A stretch of DNA of 64,000 nt from Trichomonas vaginalis G3 (GCF_026262505.1 NC_067207.1:18134082-18198081); one strand, 5' to 3'; shown: positions 44,704-55,175, counted from the stretch's first letter. Made by a program: numbers and translations. The notes: generated by a model from the letters alone, not told the origin.

Positions 44704-47535
44704 ATGGAAAAGCCCGACTTAGACACAATTGAAGAAGCGCTTTCCATCACAGATGATAGTACAGTTGATAGAATTAATGCTGCTCACGAAATTTTAGCTC
44801 AATGGTATCAAACAAATTTATTATCTGATATTATTGAAATTTTGAAACGAACTTCCAATGCAACAGTCAAACAAAAGCTATTATATTTATTTAAACACGA
44901 AATTATACACACTCTAATCAATTACGATTCTAATGACGTTCAAAATTTTAAATCAATATTCTTAGAAATATATTTTAATGTTCAAGACACGATAAAAGTT
45001 AAAGAATTACTATCAGAATGCATATCAATCATCAACATTATTGATATCGAGAATATAGAGAATAATTCTGAAATTTTCATATTTACTGAATCAGAAGAAT
45101 ACGAAAGTATCAAGCTTAAGTTACAACTAATGCATGATTTCTTTTACGAAAAAGAAACATGGTCATATATCACTGAATATCACAAAAAAATCGTAAATCA
45201 TTTTCTCCTATACAATGCTCAAAAGATAGTCGATTCTCTCAATATTGCATTACAATACGAAGACTATGTCCCACTTACCTTGAAAATTTACAAACTTATT
45301 TTATTAAATATTCCAATTTATGGCGTTGTTGATCTAACTCTTATACAATTCTTATGTACAAACTACATATCTGATGAACGTACTATCACAGAAGCAGCCG
45401 GATGCTTAACATCTGTTTTGATTAAAAGAAAAGATACTGTAAATATATTTCGCTATTATTCATCATTAATTGTTGATTCACTTCTCAATTCCAAGAATCC
45501 TACTAGTATTTCTCAGTCAATTACAACTTCCACCAGTGTTATGGAATTTATTCTTCCATTTTTAAGACAGTTTCTTAATTATATCGTTAGTTTATTCTTT
45601 AATACAGATAAAGTATCTGATCCTGATGTAGCCAGTTCAATAGAAGCAGATACAAACGAAATTTTGCAAGGAATGCAAGATTTTGGAATTAATCCAGATG
45701 ATTTCGGATCACAAGCTCTTGAATTGTACAAAATATCATTGTCTATACAGCCAGAACAAGCAGATTTCGAATTTTGGAGATTATGGAATGAAATTTTTAT
45801 GAAAATCATGAACGAAAGATTGGATAAAAGCAAACCACATCCATTTACAACATTCTTTTCAGACATATTACCTTTCGCTAGAGAATCAATGATAAATTTA
45901 TTTCCTTATTCATTTGAAAGTGAAGCTTCTGTTTCATTTGACGCGAGAAGCTGCATCACAATGATAATGCAGATAGATGTTGAACATTCTATGTCATATT
46001 TGTCACAACTTGAGCCATGTCCTGGCTTATTTTATACAATAGGATGTTTGGAAACATCGATTGGAGATAATGGACAGTTATATGAGATGTTTGGCAACAC
46101 AATTAACTTGATTGATAGTGTTAATGAGAATACTGATGAAGATTATATAACTTCTTTATTGTTTGCTGTTTCTCATTGTGTTTTATTCCTTTCTGCACAT
46201 GAAAACAGACAAAATTTAGGAAAAGTGTTGAATTTCATTGTTTCTTCACTCCAAAACTCAGAAAAAACAGCAGAAGCAGCTGCAAGAGCTCTCCATTATA
46301 TAACAGTAACAATGATAAATCCTTTGTTAGAAAATGATATGGAACTCGCTTCCCAAATTATAGAACAAAGTGAATCATTCATTACTACATTAGATCAATC
46401 AACAATGTCTCTTCTTTTCAACTCTTGTTTGAATATCATTGCGGAATGCAGCTCAGAAGACATTGTAATTTCATCAATCAACCAATTATTGTCTCCTTTA
46501 GTTGATACTCTTACAAATTTCGTTGAATCTCCACAAGATTTTGCCGAATCATGTATCACTGCATTAAACACAGTTAATAATATTGCTTCTGGAAGCAAAC
46601 CTGAAATAAGAAATACAATTTCTAACATTTTCCTTCCAATTTATTTCAATATTATGAACATGGTTTTAGGAGTTGAAGATTTTTCTGAAATATCATCAGC
46701 TTTATTTGCTTCTTATGCAACTTTGATAACATTCCTACAATATTCTGATGTTCAAGACTTGATAAACACAATAATAGAATCATTTGTAGGTAAAACAGAG
46801 TCATATACAATATTATATAGTTTTGTAACACAAATTAGAGCACAATTTAAAGAATTAGATCAAAAATTAGAATTTATATTAGATAATTTTGTTTCTCCAG
46901 TATTAGAAACAAGTACAGACTTTATTGAAGAAATTATTTGCATGATAACATCATTTGACATTTGTTTAATTGATATAGAGTTCATTAAATCATTATTTAA
47001 AGCAGGAATTGAAGATTTAAGACCAGGAGTTGTAGTTGCTTCATTACATCTTTGGCAAAAACTTCTTGAACAAAATAGTCAAAGCTTTGATATCTATAAA
47101 TCAACATTCCAAGAAGTTTTTACTCAAATAGTTACAATACTTACTGATGAACTTCACAGACAGTCAATGAATGAAATTATTTCATTCTTTAGATATCCAT
47201 TAGTTTATTTCCAAGTCAATAAAAAAATTATGCCAAACCAAGAATTTGATGATAACTTGATTTCCATTTTAGAATCAGTAATAGGAAAAGCAGATGATGA
47301 TACATTATACCCAAGATTTGTTACTTATCTAAGAGAGTCTTCTTTTTCTACATCAAGATTCTGCAAAGCATGCGAAGACTTTCTAATTGTAATTAATAAA
47401 TTGGCTCCTGCAGATCCAGCAATGTTCAAAATTGATAATGTAAGACAAGGAGGAAGTCATTTAGTTAACACTTCTACACAAACATTAAGAGCTATGAAAG
47501 CAGAAGGAAGGAATGTTCAAGCAATCGCTAATTAA
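44704..47535 (+). CDS. Karyopherin-like HEAT-repeat protein
   Basis: 943 residues of antiparallel helices without other domains, a length typical of importin-beta/exportin family members. The N terminus (VDRINAAHEILAQWYQTNLL, then KRTSNATVKQKLLYLFKHEI) resembles the importin-beta N-terminal Ran-binding repeat of the importin-13/transportin-3 branch. The C-terminal part continues as HEAT helices to a short basic end (TLRAMKAEGRNVQAIAN). The likely role is carrying cargo through nuclear pores under Ran control. The fold assignment is good, the subfamily uncertain; a different HEAT solenoid cannot be excluded. Single frame, no intron. Confidence 0.65.
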   Translation: MEKPDLDTIEEALSITDDSTVDRINAAHEILAQWYQTNLLSDIIEILKRTSNATVKQKLLYLFKHEIIHTLINYDSNDVQNFKSIFLEIYFNVQDTIKVKELLSECISIINIIDIENIENNSEIFIFTESEEYESIKLKLQLMHDFFYEKETWSYITEYHKKIVNHFLLYNAQKIVDSLNIALQYEDYVPLTLKIYKLILLNIPIYGVVDLTLIQFLCTNYISDERTITEAAGCLTSVLIKRKDTVNIFRYYSSLIVDSLLNSKNPTSISQSITTSTSVMEFILPFLRQFLNYIVSLFFNTDKVSDPDVASSIEADTNEILQGMQDFGINPDDFGSQALELYKISLSIQPEQADFEFWRLWNEIFMKIMNERLDKSKPHPFTTFFSDILPFARESMINLFPYSFESEASVSFDARSCITMIMQIDVEHSMSYLSQLEPCPGLFYTIGCLETSIGDNGQLYEMFGNTINLIDSVNENTDEDYITSLLFAVSHCVLFLSAHENRQNLGKVLNFIVSSLQNSEKTAEAAARALHYITVTMINPLLENDMELASQIIEQSESFITTLDQSTMSLLFNSCLNIIAECSSEDIVISSINQLLSPLVDTLTNFVESPQDFAESCITALNTVNNIASGSKPEIRNTISNIFLPIYFNIMNMVLGVEDFSEISSALFASYATLITFLQYSDVQDLINTIIESFVGKTESYTILYSFVTQIRAQFKELDQKLEFILDNFVSPVLETSTDFIEEIICMITSFDICLIDIEFIKSLFKAGIEDLRPGVVVASLHLWQKLLEQNSQSFDIYKSTFQEVFTQIVTILTDELHRQSMNEIISFFRYPLVYFQVNKKIMPNQEFDDNLISILESVIGKADDDTLYPRFVTYLRESSFSTSRFCKACEDFLIVINKLAPADPAMFKIDNVRQGGSHLVNTSTQTLRAMKAEGRNVQAIAN

Positions 47536-47694
47536 TTTTATCTTGTTTGTATAAAAATATGTTTAAATATTATTTTTTTTTTGGAATATCAGTAGAGGGA
47601 AAATGGAAAGTCTCGAAAAGTGTATCATGCAATAAATTTATTTGCTAACTAATGAGTCTGAATGTAGAAAGGAAGAAAAAAAGAAAATAAAAAA

Positions 47695-47774
47695 TGGTCA
47701 CTCTGGGGTTCGAACCCAGGCCCTCGCGGACCAGTGCCTTAAACTGGCGCCTTAGACCACTCGGCCAAATGACC
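47695..47774 (-). tRNA. tRNA-Leu (AAG)
   Basis: 80 nt on the minus strand: acceptor GGTCATT/AGTGACC with one G-T pair, anticodon arm CCAGT-TTAAGGC-ACTGG giving anticodon AAG, a long class II variable arm (TCCGCGAGGGC), T arm CTGGG-TTCGAAC-CCCAG, and discriminator A. A T run follows for termination. No intron. Confidence 0.92.
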
Positions 47775-47817
47775 TTGACATTCATTTATAATTATTTATT
47801 AATAAATTGAATCATAA

Positions 47818-49302
47818 ATTTTCCTCAAATCTTGTAGTCAAAATTTTTTTCCACAAATACAAAATTTCTACATTTTAAAAATTCTCGCCAACAATCCACA
47901 GATCCCTTTTAATACAGCCCAAGCCCCTTCCCCACAACAGCGGGCCACTATTTTAATTAACAAATTTCTAACTCTCTTTTATAATTGCATAGATCCTACA
48001 ATTTTAATCACTTTCTTCAAGCTTTTCGAATTTTTAAACGAATATCATCTTAGTGCTACTGAAAACAAGATCGAATTCGCCAAGAAGATAGTAGAATACA
48101 TCCAAAAAATTAAGGCAAACGATTTTGTAAAGCAAGAAAGTATCTTGAAAGCCTTAGGATGCTTATTTTTACAATTAAATAAGAATACAGAATTTAGATA
48201 TACCATTGCTGTAATCAAATATCCACAATTTTTCATTCCAAATACAGATTCTTTGGAAAGATATTATTTTGTACCATTTCATGAGGAAGAGTGGATCGAA
48301 TTTACACCAAAACCATGCGATTTAAAGGATTCTGTTCTTGTAGGTCAGTTTTTCTCGATTCAAGCAGAAGGAAACAAATTACCTAAATTAGCAACATCAA
48401 ACTTCTCCCTTACAGTTAATGGATCTACACCACAGCATTTCATATCCGAAGGCGAACAAATTTTCTTGATATCAAATAGTTTAACTTCATCTCCCATCAG
48501 AATTCAATTTTTATATAAAACAAACTACTTCTTCACATGGCTTGTCATCAGATCCTTTAAAGTTTCTAGCCAATTCAGCGGTGTTGTCGAAGGAACAAAC
48601 GAATTAATTCCGATTGGCAATGTTTTCTTCGCCCCTGGTCAAGTTTCACCATCTACAGGTAAAGAATACAAGATATCTGACCTGAAGTTCTTTAAAAATG
48701 CTGTAATAATCCCAGGAATTGTTAATAAAAAAGTTGTAAAACAAAGTTTTAGTAATAAAAAGATTATTACCCAGCAAAACTCAGTTAATGACCTGAGCAC
48801 ATCCCAAAACCAGATACAAGAGTCTTCTTCGAATTTGAATTTACAACATCAAAATCAGATAAAGACTCCAAACACTCCAAATACCCCTCAGATTGCGGAA
48901 CCTCCGAAAAGAAAAAGAGGAAGACCACGGAAAACAGATAAAGTTGAAGTTAAACCGCCAATTAATCAAATTCCTCAAAATCCAGTTATAAACCAACAAA
49001 GAAACGTAATGCAGGAGACCAAAAATATCATTACACAGCCTCCGATACAGATGAAACAAGAAATTCCTCCTACATCTCGAATTGAACCACAAGTTCCTCA
49101 AGGGCCACCTGTTTCCCGAGTGGAACCTGTTGCAAAGGCTAATGTTATGCAGATTGAAGAGCCAAAACCAATGGTTACTCCAGATATGTGGAGCTGTTTG
49201 TATTTTGTTGCTCCAGTGAATAGGTTTTACATGTCAATTCCTTTAGACGATGAATACGAGTCGTTTTGGGAAAACCAATGTAATGAATATGATTGTTTGT
49301 GA
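47818..49302 (+). CDS. AT-hook protein without a visible start codon
   Basis: The frame is open from a stop at 47815-47817 to 49302 (494 codons) and looks coding throughout (for example FYNCIDPTILITFFKLFEFL, KKIVEYIQKIKANDFVKQES). Yet it has no ATG before codon ~398; the region from the tRNA to 48145 contains no ATG in any frame. The middle is a beta-rich domain, then a Gln/Asn/Pro-rich linker with an AT-hook core RKRGRPRK near residue 365, then a conserved-looking C terminus (DMWSCLYFVAPVNRFYMSIP). I find no trichomonad splice signal. It is either a 5'-truncated or start-mutated gene, or has an unusual start. A chromatin or transcription role is suggested by the AT-hook. Confidence 0.55.
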   Translation: MFLKSCSQNFFPQIQNFYILKILANNPQIPFNTAQAPSPQQRATILINKFLTLFYNCIDPTILITFFKLFEFLNEYHLSATENKIEFAKKIVEYIQKIKANDFVKQESILKALGCLFLQLNKNTEFRYTIAVIKYPQFFIPNTDSLERYYFVPFHEEEWIEFTPKPCDLKDSVLVGQFFSIQAEGNKLPKLATSNFSLTVNGSTPQHFISEGEQIFLISNSLTSSPIRIQFLYKTNYFFTWLVIRSFKVSSQFSGVVEGTNELIPIGNVFFAPGQVSPSTGKEYKISDLKFFKNAVIIPGIVNKKVVKQSFSNKKIITQQNSVNDLSTSQNQIQESSSNLNLQHQNQIKTPNTPNTPQIAEPPKRKRGRPRKTDKVEVKPPINQIPQNPVINQQRNVMQETKNIITQPPIQMKQEIPPTSRIEPQVPQGPPVSRVEPVAKANVMQIEEPKPMVTPDMWSCLYFVAPVNRFYMSIPLDDEYESFWENQCNEYDCL

Positions 49303-49453
49303 TTTTAAAATTTTAATTTGTTTGAAAACTAAATGATTTTATTTAATTATTTTATAATACAATACAAAGAGTTTTTATAATGATAATTAAATTTGTATTT
49401 TGATTATTTGAATCTTCTATTATGGATTGATAAATAAATTAAGTTTTCGAAGA

Positions 49454-49525
49454 GGGTGCATAGCTCAGTGGTAGAGCGCAACATTTGCATTGTTGAGGCC
49501 GAGGATTCGATCTCCCCTGCATCCA
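49454..49525 (+). tRNA. tRNA-Ala (TGC)
   Basis: 72 nt: acceptor GGGTGCA/TGCATCC, D arm with AGCTCAGTGGTAGAGC, anticodon arm CAACA-TTTGCAT-TGTTG giving anticodon TGC, T arm GAGGA-TTCGATC-TCCCC, and discriminator A. A TTTTTTC run follows at once as Pol III terminator. Confidence 0.93.
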
Positions 49526-50965
49526 ATTTTTTCTTTTCTCATTCAATTTTTATCGTTTGACATTCTAGATTTTATTTTTTTGGAAGTCAAAACAGAGTTA
49601 ACTCCATTTTCTTCCAAATTTCAAATCAGTAGCGAGAATAAAACCAATGCATTTCCATCCTTAGTTTATAATGTTATCCAAATTCAAAATGTTATTGAAA
49701 TTTTTAACAAAATTGAACAATCAATCAATGCTAATGATAATCACTCCACAATAAAATCAATATTAGAACTATTTTCATATAATTCGAACTTCAATCGTTT
49801 AAGTGATGAATCAATTCAATTTTTACTTCAGAAAGGTATCTTCAATTTGATTCAAGATAGTATTATATATCAAGAAAACCAAAATTTTACATATATTATT
49901 CGAAATATGACCGGATTTGCTGAAATAGAACAATTTTCAGAGATATTAGTTGATTCAAGCATAACTAATCATGCAATAGATATACTATGTGCATTGTCAC
50001 ATGAAAATACCACTTTTTGTCAAACAATTTTTGAATATTTACTGAAACTTTCTAAAAATTCATCAAATTGCATAACTTTATACAAATTCGGTCTAATAAA
50101 TGTTATAGAAAGCATAATCCAATCAGATTGTCCTATAGAATCCATCAAATCTCTTATTGATTTTTGCTCAAAATATTTTCCAGTTTTATTTCAAGAAAAC
50201 GCACCGATGACGGAATCTATAAGAATAGTACGCTTACTAGAAAGAATATTTGATCAAGCCAATGAGTTAGAATCACCACAAAAATCATTTATCATACAAA
50301 ATACAATTTTGACCATAATAAAGTGTTCTGAGAATCAAACAGTAAGTAAACTAATACTAACTACAGGAATCACAGCTAAAATACCAGAAAATATCTGTAA
50401 ATTCAACAGAACTTCTCAATTATATTCAATTTTAGTTTTAAACAACGCATTTCGACATAAAGAACTTGAAAATCATTTAACTAAACTAGCCAATCTCATA
50501 GACATACAAATCTTTGACAATTTACTGTTAGAATTAGATGATGAAATTCAATCAGAAATTTTAAAACTATTTAGTTATTTATTCAAATATGTTGATGGAC
50601 TTGCTGATGAACAAGTTAAAAGTCCATCATTTATCAATATAATAAGTTCTAATTCTAGTTTTTCTTTTCAATTTAAACAGAACTTGATAAAAGCAATGAG
50701 ATCAGGTTTTATGAACTCAAATGACATTGGAAGTAAAAGATTATGGTCAATGAATGATTTATTTGAAGAAGAAATCCAAAATATTTGCACAGTTTTGATT
50801 GATGACCAAGAAAATGTAGATGATATAAAATTTATCCAAGAAGTATTCGAAACATGTGATGACAATTCAGAATTGAGTGATATTATCTATCCTCTTGTTG
50901 AACAAAAAATTATCAATGATAGAAAACCCTATTCATTCAACTTTTGTTCTAATACTATAGAGTAA
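49526..50965 (+). CDS. ARM/HEAT-like protein abutting tRNA-Ala, no visible start codon
   Basis: The frame is open from inside the tRNA-Ala gene to a stop at 50963-50965. From about 49530 on it reads as protein, helical ARM/HEAT-like throughout (SIKSILELFSYNSNFNRLSD-type composition, QFLLQKGIFNLIQDSIIYQE). The first in-frame ATG is near 49907, some 125 codons in. The protein-like region thus begins against the 3' end of the tRNA. A 5' truncation at the tRNA is likely; an unrecognised 5' exon is possible but no splice motif is seen. Function unknown; the C terminus is acidic. Confidence 0.5.
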   Translation: MFSFLIQFLSFDILDFIFLEVKTELTPFSSKFQISSENKTNAFPSLVYNVIQIQNVIEIFNKIEQSINANDNHSTIKSILELFSYNSNFNRLSDESIQFLLQKGIFNLIQDSIIYQENQNFTYIIRNMTGFAEIEQFSEILVDSSITNHAIDILCALSHENTTFCQTIFEYLLKLSKNSSNCITLYKFGLINVIESIIQSDCPIESIKSLIDFCSKYFPVLFQENAPMTESIRIVRLLERIFDQANELESPQKSFIIQNTILTIIKCSENQTVSKLILTTGITAKIPENICKFNRTSQLYSILVLNNAFRHKELENHLTKLANLIDIQIFDNLLLELDDEIQSEILKLFSYLFKYVDGLADEQVKSPSFINIISSNSSFSFQFKQNLIKAMRSGFMNSNDIGSKRLWSMNDLFEEEIQNICTVLIDDQENVDDIKFIQEVFETCDDNSELSDIIYPLVEQKIINDRKPYSFNFCSNTIE

Positions 50966-51211
50966 ACAAATAAAATTGTTTGTTATGCGTATTTATTCTG
51001 CCTATTTTTGATTAATGAACAATAAATTTATACATCGGTGAACATTTTCTCATAGAATTTAGCACGATTTTGCGTTACCCCAAATCAATTGTAATGAATT
51101 GAATTTGAAATTCAAATAGGTTTTATTTATTGTTTCTATTTGTTATGAATGAAAAAGCAAAATCAAAATATTCAAAACAAAAATTTTAAATTTACAAATT
51201 ATTTTTTTGGT

Positions 51212-54200
51212 TCAAACTTCTTCTTCAGGTGCCAAATCCTCAACTGGGCGGTCTCTATCATTCATTGACATCAAAGGCAACATTTCATCCAATCTCCTCT
51301 TTACGTTATCAGAATAAGAAGAACCTTTTCTTTGTGTGCAGCAACACATGCAAATTGTCAACAAACAGCAAGAAGCAGCAGTTATCAATCCACCTATTAT
51401 TATCATTTCTTGTTTAGTGAATCTTTCATTAGATAAAATGAGTTTTTCAGACCATCTATCTGAATCGAAAGAAACAGAGACATCTTTAATCTGCATGTTC
51501 TTTGGAACTTGGCAAATAACTCTGTTGCTACTTATAGAACTTGCAGGGATAATCAAAGATCCGAATTTGCAGAATCCTTCTGTCGGATCAAAATCATTTG
51601 AATTGATTTTAATCGACATTTGTCCATTATCAACAAAAGATTCAATCAAATTGGGGACAGGAGCATTGCAAGTATAACCATCTCCTACATAACCACTCTT
51701 GCATTGGCAAGTTTCCTTTGCAACGCACATCGCGTTTTTACTGCATTTATTTGAGCAAGTCCAGCAACCATCGATTTTATCAATTCTTGAAGTATCAGAG
51801 TAATATCCATCTTTGCAAACCAATCTTCCGAAATCATCCAAAACTGTGTTTGGTGGTAATTGGTTCTTTTTCTTTTTATGTGTTTCTTTTGGTTTTGATT
51901 CTTCTTTATTTAATTCTTGTTCTTTCTTCATTTCTAATTGTTGTTTTAATTCTTCTTCTCTTTGTAATCTTTTTCTTTCTTCTTCCTCTTGTTTCATTTG
52001 CAATTCCATTTGTTTTCTTTCTAATTCTTCTTGTTTCCTCTTTAAATCTGCTTGTTGTCTTTCGAATTCTTCTCTTTCTAATTGTTTTCTCGCGTATTCT
52101 TCTTGTTTCCTCTGATACTCTTCTTGTTTTCTTTGGTATTCTATTTGTTTTCTCTTTATTTCTTCTTTTTCAAGTTGTTTTCTTTCTTCTTCCAATTGCA
52201 TTCTAAGGAGTTCTTCCTCTTCTTTCAATTGTTTCCTCAGTTTCTCTTGTTCAAGTTGTTGTTGTTGGTATTTGTAAATTTGTTCATTTTGTTGTGCTTC
52301 ATACAAAAACATGTCATTGTCATTTCCTGGCTGATTGTAGTACTGATCTCCGTATTCTCTGTTCATTCTGTTGAAGATTTTCATGATTGCTCTTTGATGT
52401 GACAAAGGAAGACTTTCGAATTCTTCAGCAGATTGAGGGAATCTGTATCTCATCATTGTTGTTGAATCCATGTAATACTTTGGAAGACTGCCGTATTGTT
52501 TGTAATAGTCAAAGTAATCTCTGTAATTTTGTTGTTTGTAGCCTTTCTTTGGTTTGGAATAGTATTTCTTCGACTGATATCCTTTCTTTGATTTACTTTG
52601 TTCTGGTGGATAATAATATGGTTGATCATTTCTCCAGAAATCATACAAATCATCAGAACTGTTTGTTTCTGTTTGATTGTAATTATAAAAATCACTGCTT
52701 TGTATTTCTTTCTTTTCTTGTTCTATATCAAATGGATCTTTCTCAAATTCCCATTCTTTTTCTTTCTTTTCTGAATCTGATTTAGTTTCATTTTGTTTTT
52801 CTTCTGGTTTCTTTTCGATATCAAATTCAAAATCATCGAAATCATCTTTCTTTAATTTCTTTTCTTTTGATTCTTCTTCAGTTTTATTTTTATCTGATTT
52901 TTCTTCAGAAACCTTTTCATCTTTAGATTTCTTCTCTGATTCAGTGTCAAAATAATCTATTCCATCATCATCTTTCTTTGATTTCTTTTCTTCTTTAAAT
53001 TCAAAATCATCTTGTTTTTGTTCTTCTTTTTTAGATTTTTTATCAGATTTGGAACTAAAATCATCTTGTTTCTCAGATTTCTTAGAGTCAGAACTTTTTG
53101 TTTCTTCTTGTTTTTCAACCTTCTTTTCTTCTGTAAATTCAAAATCTTCGAAATCATCTTGTTTTTGTTTCTTCTCTGATTTAGAGTCAGAATCTTTAAT
53201 TTCTTCTGATTTTTCAGGTTTCTTTTCTTGTTTAAATTCGAAATCATCTTGTTTTTGTTTTGTTTCCTCTTGTTTCTTTTCAAATTTGTCTACTTTTGAT
53301 TCAAATTTTTGTTTCTTTTCAGAATTGAAGTCGAAATCATCGAAATAATCAAATTTCTGTTCAGTTTCATCTTGTTTCTTTCCAAAATCAGCGAATTCAT
53401 CTACTTTTGTCTTCTTATCATCGAACTGTTTTGTTTCTTCCTGTTTCTTATCAGATTTGAAGTCGAAATCATCGAAGTAATCAATTGTTTGGTCTTTTTC
53501 TTCATGTTTTTCATGTTTTTTATCATAATCTCCGAAGTAATCTTCAATTCCATATTTTCCTCTTCTGTGAAGATGTTTCCTCTTCTTTGATTTGTGTCTA
53601 CTTCCTGAATAAGGATCATAACGGTCAAATCCAAATTCATCTGTTTGATCTCTTGTTTCTTTTGATTTATCCTTGGATAATTTGTATCTGTCTGTGTAGA
53701 AGAATGGTTCGTCATCTTTTGTTTCTGTTTCTGGTTCAGATTTTTTATCTGATTCTGATTCAGTTTCTTTTGACTCTGTAACTGGTTTCTCAATCATTTC
53801 TACCTTTGTATCAGTTGTATTTGCTATTGTTTTTGTTGTATTTTCCACTTTTTTGGTCGATATTGGTTTCTCAATTTTTTCTGTGTAATTTTGAGGTTTA
53901 GTATGATTTACAATCTTATTGTCTACTTTCTTTTCAGTGGAAATTGTAGTTTTGTTGATCGGTTTAGATTCTATTTTGGATTCAGTTTTCTCTTTCGTTT
54001 TTTCAGTTTTTGTTGTATCCTTTGTTGAATGCTTCGGCTTCTTTTCATCATCTATCTTACTAATGTCGACTTCGTTCACATCAATTCCTGATTCATCGAA
54101 TAAATCATCGGATTTCTTCTCTTTAGGTGTAGTTTTTTCTGTCTTTGTTTCCTTTAAAGGTTGCTCAGGGAGTTTTGGCTTTTCGATGATTTTTTCTTTC

Positions 54201-54676
54201 TGAGATTTTTCTTTTTTGGTGGAATTTACGATTTGTGTAGAATCTATGGTCTTCGATTCCTTCTTTGCATCAGTTGTATCTATTTTCTTCACTTCTGTTG
54301 TGTTTGAAACAGATTTTTTGATGCTTTCTTTTGATTCCGTTGATTTGGAAATTTTTGGTTCGGCAGCGGATGAAGAGTTGCTAGGTTTGCTCTTTTTGCT
54401 CGAAGAAGCACTAATCGATGTAATATTTTCTTTTGGTGATACTTTTTCAGTTTTGTTTGTTGAAATTGGCAGAGGATTTTTCTTTTCAACAGAAATGGAT
54501 TTTGTTTTATTAGAACTTTCAACGGGAAGAGTTGAATTCAACTTTTCAGATTTTAATTTTGAAGCTGAAGTTAAAGATTCTCCGGCATCAGAATGCTTTT
54601 TCTGAGTTGATATAGTTTTTCTTCCTTCTCCTCCATTTGAAATGCAGCATATTGTACAAAAGAGGAGAAAAATCAT
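51212..54676 (-). CDS. Charged single-pass surface protein with EGF-like and TIG-like segments
   Basis: 1154 residues. A signal peptide opens it (MIFLLFCTICCISNGGEG). Residues ~20-340 are Ser/Lys/Thr/Glu-rich. About 390-700 hold imperfect repeats of the DDFEFKQEKKPEKSEE type. A Tyr-rich patch follows (KKGYQSKKYYSKPKKGYKQQ), and ~800-930 is a long charged helix (EEELLRMQLEEERKQLEKEE). A Cys-rich EGF-like segment spans ~940-1010 (CSNKCSKNAMCVAKETCQCK). Next is a TIG/IPT-like segment (EGFCKFGSLIIPASSISSNR, then VICQVP), a membrane helix at ~1091-1113 (MIIIGGLITAASCCLLTICM) and a 41-residue tail. The architecture suggests a type I surface protein with a long stalk, perhaps involved in adhesion. 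Confidence 0.8.
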   Translation of the reverse strand: MIFLLFCTICCISNGGEGRKTISTQKKHSDAGESLTSASKLKSEKLNSTLPVESSNKTKSISVEKKNPLPISTNKTEKVSPKENITSISASSSKKSKPSNSSSAAEPKISKSTESKESIKKSVSNTTEVKKIDTTDAKKESKTIDSTQIVNSTKKEKSQKEKIIEKPKLPEQPLKETKTEKTTPKEKKSDDLFDESGIDVNEVDISKIDDEKKPKHSTKDTTKTEKTKEKTESKIESKPINKTTISTEKKVDNKIVNHTKPQNYTEKIEKPISTKKVENTTKTIANTTDTKVEMIEKPVTESKETESESDKKSEPETETKDDEPFFYTDRYKLSKDKSKETRDQTDEFGFDRYDPYSGSRHKSKKRKHLHRRGKYGIEDYFGDYDKKHEKHEEKDQTIDYFDDFDFKSDKKQEETKQFDDKKTKVDEFADFGKKQDETEQKFDYFDDFDFNSEKKQKFESKVDKFEKKQEETKQKQDDFEFKQEKKPEKSEEIKDSDSKSEKKQKQDDFEDFEFTEEKKVEKQEETKSSDSKKSEKQDDFSSKSDKKSKKEEQKQDDFEFKEEKKSKKDDDGIDYFDTESEKKSKDEKVSEEKSDKNKTEEESKEKKLKKDDFDDFEFDIEKKPEEKQNETKSDSEKKEKEWEFEKDPFDIEQEKKEIQSSDFYNYNQTETNSSDDLYDFWRNDQPYYYPPEQSKSKKGYQSKKYYSKPKKGYKQQNYRDYFDYYKQYGSLPKYYMDSTTMMRYRFPQSAEEFESLPLSHQRAIMKIFNRMNREYGDQYYNQPGNDNDMFLYEAQQNEQIYKYQQQQLEQEKLRKQLKEEEELLRMQLEEERKQLEKEEIKRKQIEYQRKQEEYQRKQEEYARKQLEREEFERQQADLKRKQEELERKQMELQMKQEEEERKRLQREEELKQQLEMKKEQELNKEESKPKETHKKKKNQLPPNTVLDDFGRLVCKDGYYSDTSRIDKIDGCWTCSNKCSKNAMCVAKETCQCKSGYVGDGYTCNAPVPNLIESFVDNGQMSIKINSNDFDPTEGFCKFGSLIIPASSISSNRVICQVPKNMQIKDVSVSFDSDRWSEKLILSNERFTKQEMIIIGGLITAASCCLLTICMCCCTQRKGSSYSDNVKRRLDEMLPLMSMNDRDRPVEDLAPEEEV

Positions 54677-55175
54677 TTTACTGTCAGATTGGCAAAATTG
54701 ATGTTCAGTTAGATTTTCTCAAAAACATTTTATTTCATATTCGTTGAATTTCTCCACTTGACAAGAATTTGCACCAAGATATTCAAGGTCAAATTTCAAT
54801 ATCCAGATTCTCACTTTTCTTCCAAATTGACATCCTTAGACTCGAAAAACAACAATTCAATTTGGGGTAATTAATAAAAATTTATTTTTAATTTTCCAAA
54901 TTATCGAAAAAAATAACTTGAAATACAAATCTTTGAATAAAAATAATGATTGTTATAGATCAAAAATTTGATTTAATTCAAGAAATATCTAATGAAAAAT
55001 AAATAGTACTTTTTCATTTGATTTTTTAATGATTTTGACCACGGAAATTATTTTCAATAAAGAATAACTCAATGATTTGCTTAGTAAATAATGTATGGCT
55101 GATCTTACTAGCTTTGAAAAGTTAAAAAATCATGAAATAAGAAAGAATTTTATTCAAATAAAAAATTTGTTTTCC
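54677..55175. other. Intergenic, AT-rich
   Basis: 500 bp between the 5' end of the surface-protein gene and the 3' end of the ankyrin gene. No coding signal or repeat seen. Confidence 0.6.

Noticed and set aside
47600-49560. Spliceosomal introns that would supply start codons to the two ATG-less ORFs
   Set aside because: I looked for the trichomonad 5' GTATGT and 3' ACTAACACACAG motifs and found none; an atypical intron cannot be excluded.
51229-54605. Plus-strand Phe/Leu-rich frames resembling membrane proteins
   Set aside because: They are antisense to the Lys/Glu-rich surface-protein gene.
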